Assembly (NCBI GenBank): GCA_041635755.1
Contig: JBFKUL010000042.1
Span: 1-15,622 of the forward strand
Source of the DNA: JBFKUL01 sp041635755
Lineage (GTDB): Bacteria > Pseudomonadota > Gammaproteobacteria > Burkholderiales > SG8-39
Length of the DNA: 15,622 nt
Reading direction: 5' to 3'
Position numbers and translations under genes: made by a program. How positions within the stretch are numbered: position 1 is the first letter of the stretch; each line of letters begins with the position of its first letter. This document shows, piece by piece, positions 13,990-15,622 of the stretch. Under the pieces are notes generated by a model. The model was not told the origin of the DNA and ran no database searches. It was given only the letters and a program-made list of their open reading frames with translations.

Positions 13990-14808
13990 TCAGCGTCGGC
14001 GCTGCGTCTCCTGGTAAAGCGGCATCACCCGTTCGGCGTAAGCCCGCAGATCATTGATGCGCGTGGCATGCGAGGGATGCGTAGACAGGAATTGCGGCGG
14101 CTGGCCGCCGCCCAAACCCTGCATCTTCTGCCACAGGCTGACCGCGGCGCGCGGGTCGTAGCCGGCGCGCGCCGCAAGCTCGACCCCCAGCCGATCGGCC
14201 TCGGTTTCATGGGTGCGCGAATTGGGCAGATTCACCGTGACATCGAGCACCACCTGCGAAAGATCTTTCGCAATGCCGGAAATCCCGAACGCGGCGCCGA
14301 TCACGTCGACCGCGATGCCTTGCCCTACTGCACGGGAAGCCCGCTCCCGGCCATGCTCGCGCAGTGCATGCGCCATCTCGTGGCCCATCACCGCCGCCAA
14401 TTCATCGTCACTGGGCTGCAGGCGCTCAATCAGCCCGGTATAGACGGCAATTTTTCCGCCCGGCATGCACCAGGCGTTTACGTCCTTGGATCCGATGACG
14501 TTGGTTTCCCAGCTCCAGCCCGGCGCATCGCTGCGAAACGCGCCCGTCTGCGCGATCAGACGCTGCGCGATCCGCCGAACGCGTTCGACCTGCGCCGGAT
14601 TCGGGTTGAGGCGCCCGCCACGCCCGGCCTCGCCCAACTCCTTCTGATAGGCGCGCGCGGCGCTCTCGTTGACCTCGCGCGAGGAGATGAGCATGGTTTG
14701 CTCGCGCTCCACGCCGACCACGCCCGACTCCGTGGTGCGCACGGTTTGGCAGCCTGCGGCCAACGCAAGGGCCGCGCCGATCATAATGGGTTCGATCCTG
14801 AGTTTCAT
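13990..14808 (-). CDS. M48 family zinc metallopeptidase, probable lipoprotein
   Basis: The protein has 272 residues from the ATG at 14806-14808. A signal peptide ends in a lipobox, LALAAGC, with Cys20 as the likely lipidated residue. The peptidase domain carries the zinc motif HEMAH (His143, Glu144, His147) and the third-ligand region HETEADRLG (Glu201). The STHPSHATRI stretch holds a further conserved His. It resembles the LoiP/YggG group or the catalytic part of BepA, periplasmic proteases in outer-membrane quality control, but it lacks the BepA TPR tail. A GTG four codons upstream (14818-14820) is possible but has no spaced ribosome binding site. GGAG lies 11 nt before the chosen ATG. It follows the MFS gene by about 55 bp. 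The specific substrate cannot be told. Confidence 0.9.
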   Translation of the reverse strand: MKLRIEPIMIGAALALAAGCQTVRTTESGVVGVEREQTMLISSREVNESAARAYQKELGEAGRGGRLNPNPAQVERVRRIAQRLIAQTGAFRSDAPGWSWETNVIGSKDVNAWCMPGGKIAVYTGLIERLQPSDDELAAVMGHEMAHALREHGRERASRAVGQGIAVDVIGAAFGISGIAKDLSQVVLDVTVNLPNSRTHETEADRLGVELAARAGYDPRAAVSLWQKMQGLGGGQPPQFLSTHPSHATRINDLRAYAERVMPLYQETQRRR

Positions 14809-14863
14809 CGCTTCATGCACTCCATCGCTTGTATAACGCGCCGCCTCGAGCTGCGCTGACCCG

Positions 14864-15622
14864 CTACATTCCGGCCCGGCGTACGCGCATCACGAGCACC
14901 GCGCCGAGTACCGCGACCGCGCCGGCGCAGGTGAACGCAAGGCTCGGTCCGCCCGTGTCCCAAGCCCATCCCGCCAGCAGCATGCCGGCCGCGCCGCCAG
15001 CACCATAGGACAGACTCGAAAAAAGCGCCTGCCCGCGGCCGTGCGCCCTCGCCGGAAACAGCCGGTGCACGGCTGCGACCGAGGCTGCATGGTAGGCGCC
15101 AAACGTCAGCGCGTGCAGCAACTGGGCGAGTACCAGCACGGCAAGCACTCCGGACGCCCAGCCGATGGCCACGAAGCGCAGCGCCGCGCAGACAAAGCTG
15201 GCCAGCAGGATGGTGGACAGCGCGAAACGCCGAAAGATCGCCGGAAGGTAGAGAAACACTGCAATCTCGGCCAGCACCCCCAGCGTCCACAGTGCGCCGA
15301 TGGTCGCCCCCGAATAGCCGAGGCGTTCCAGGTGCAAGGTGAAGAACGCGTACAGCGCGCCGTGGGCGACCGCCATGCAGAACCCGGCAGCCAGCAGCGC
15401 GCGGATCGCCGGCCGCGCAAGCTCGGCGCCGAGCGCCGTGCCGACGTCGGTGGCAGGTGCCGGCGCGCGCCGCGGCAGCAGCGCGCAAACGAACATGGCC
15501 GCGAGACTAAGCGCGAGCAACGTGGCCGGCAAAGTCTGCACCGGATGCGCGTCGAGCCAGCTGCCGAGCGCGAGCACACCGGCGATGAAGCCGAGTGACC
15601 CCCACAGCCGCACCGGGCCGTA
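14864..15622 (-). CDS. MFS transporter, HcaT/MFS_1-like, N-terminal part outside the window
   Basis: 252 residues are visible in one frame from the window edge to the TAG at 14864-14866. The first visible residues, YGPVRLWGSLGFIAG, match the loop and helix that normally come after the fourth transmembrane segment in this MFS branch (phenylpropionate permease-like proteins). About 130 N-terminal residues are therefore missing. About eight further membrane segments can be counted, and the chain ends with a basic VRRAGM tail. The branch includes HcaT and other proton symporters; the substrate here is unknown. It precedes the M48 gene and probably belongs to a separate transcript from the leu genes. 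Confidence 0.85.
   Translation of the reverse strand, partial: YGPVRLWGSLGFIAGVLALGSWLDAHPVQTLPATLLALSLAAMFVCALLPRRAPAPATDVGTALGAELARPAIRALLAAGFCMAVAHGALYAFFTLHLERLGYSGATIGALWTLGVLAEIAVFLYLPAIFRRFALSTILLASFVCAALRFVAIGWASGVLAVLVLAQLLHALTFGAYHAASVAAVHRLFPARAHGRGQALFSSLSYGAGGAAGMLLAGWAWDTGGPSLAFTCAGAVAVLGAVLVMRVRRAGM

Noticed and set aside
12048..14057. Long plus-strand open frame (669 codons) opposite leuD and leuC
   Set aside because: It runs across two highly conserved genes and their gap on the other strand, and its composition (His/Arg/Asp-rich) is typical of antisense frames in GC-rich DNA.
14821..14863. TATACA as a -10 element before the M48 gene
   Set aside because: Only a partial match, and no -35 hexamer at a suitable distance lies in the short gap after the MFS gene.

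Overview
The window is a tightly packed, GC-rich stretch of proteobacterial chromosome. Every convincing gene lies on the minus strand, so transcription runs from high to low coordinates. In transcription order it holds a 5'-truncated MFS transporter, an M48 lipoprotein peptidase, leuC, leuD, leuB, asd, fimV, truA, trpF, trpB, trpA, accD, folC, a SPOR-domain membrane protein and the start of cvpA. The order leuCDB-asd-fimV-truA-trpFBA-accD-folC-SPOR-cvpA matches what I know of betaproteobacteria. Pseudomonads have a similar order without trpBA, and E. coli keeps a shorter version (usg-truA-dedA-accD-folC-dedD-cvpA-purF). A betaproteobacterium is therefore the best guess. I cannot name the genus, and I see no sign of plasmid, phage or transferred DNA.

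Layout. Positions 13990-15622 carry envelope and transport genes (MFS transporter and M48 lipoprotein). Positions 10747-13901 carry leuCDB, which takes 2-isopropylmalate to the leucine precursor; leuA is not in the window. asd (9554-10684) makes aspartate semialdehyde for Lys/DAP, Thr and Met. fimV (6643-9429) encodes a large inner-membrane, peptidoglycan-binding polarity protein. truA, trpF, trpB and trpA (3168-6570) cover one tRNA modification and the last steps of tryptophan synthesis; trpE, trpG, trpD and trpC must lie elsewhere. accD, folC, the SPOR gene and cvpA (1-3160) cover fatty-acid initiation, folate, the cell envelope and probably the purF operon further left.

The genes are spaced as an operon. 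From truA to cvpA the gaps are 2-13 bp, or there are overlaps of 4, 8 and 14 bp. The only breaks that could carry signals are 88 bp before leuC (candidate extended -10 promoter), 62 bp between leuB and asd, 124 bp between asd and fimV (a 40-codon open frame with a strong ribosome binding site, plus a candidate promoter), and 72 bp between fimV and truA (a 10-bp-stem hairpin followed by a T run). No gene-free stretch reaches 300 bp. I saw no RNA genes, insertion sequences, CRISPR arrays or attachment sites.

The coding content is ordinary housekeeping, and I found no undescribed system. The points most worth a second look are the hairpin abutting the truA start, the small open frame overlapping the fimV start, and the repetitive regions within FimV.
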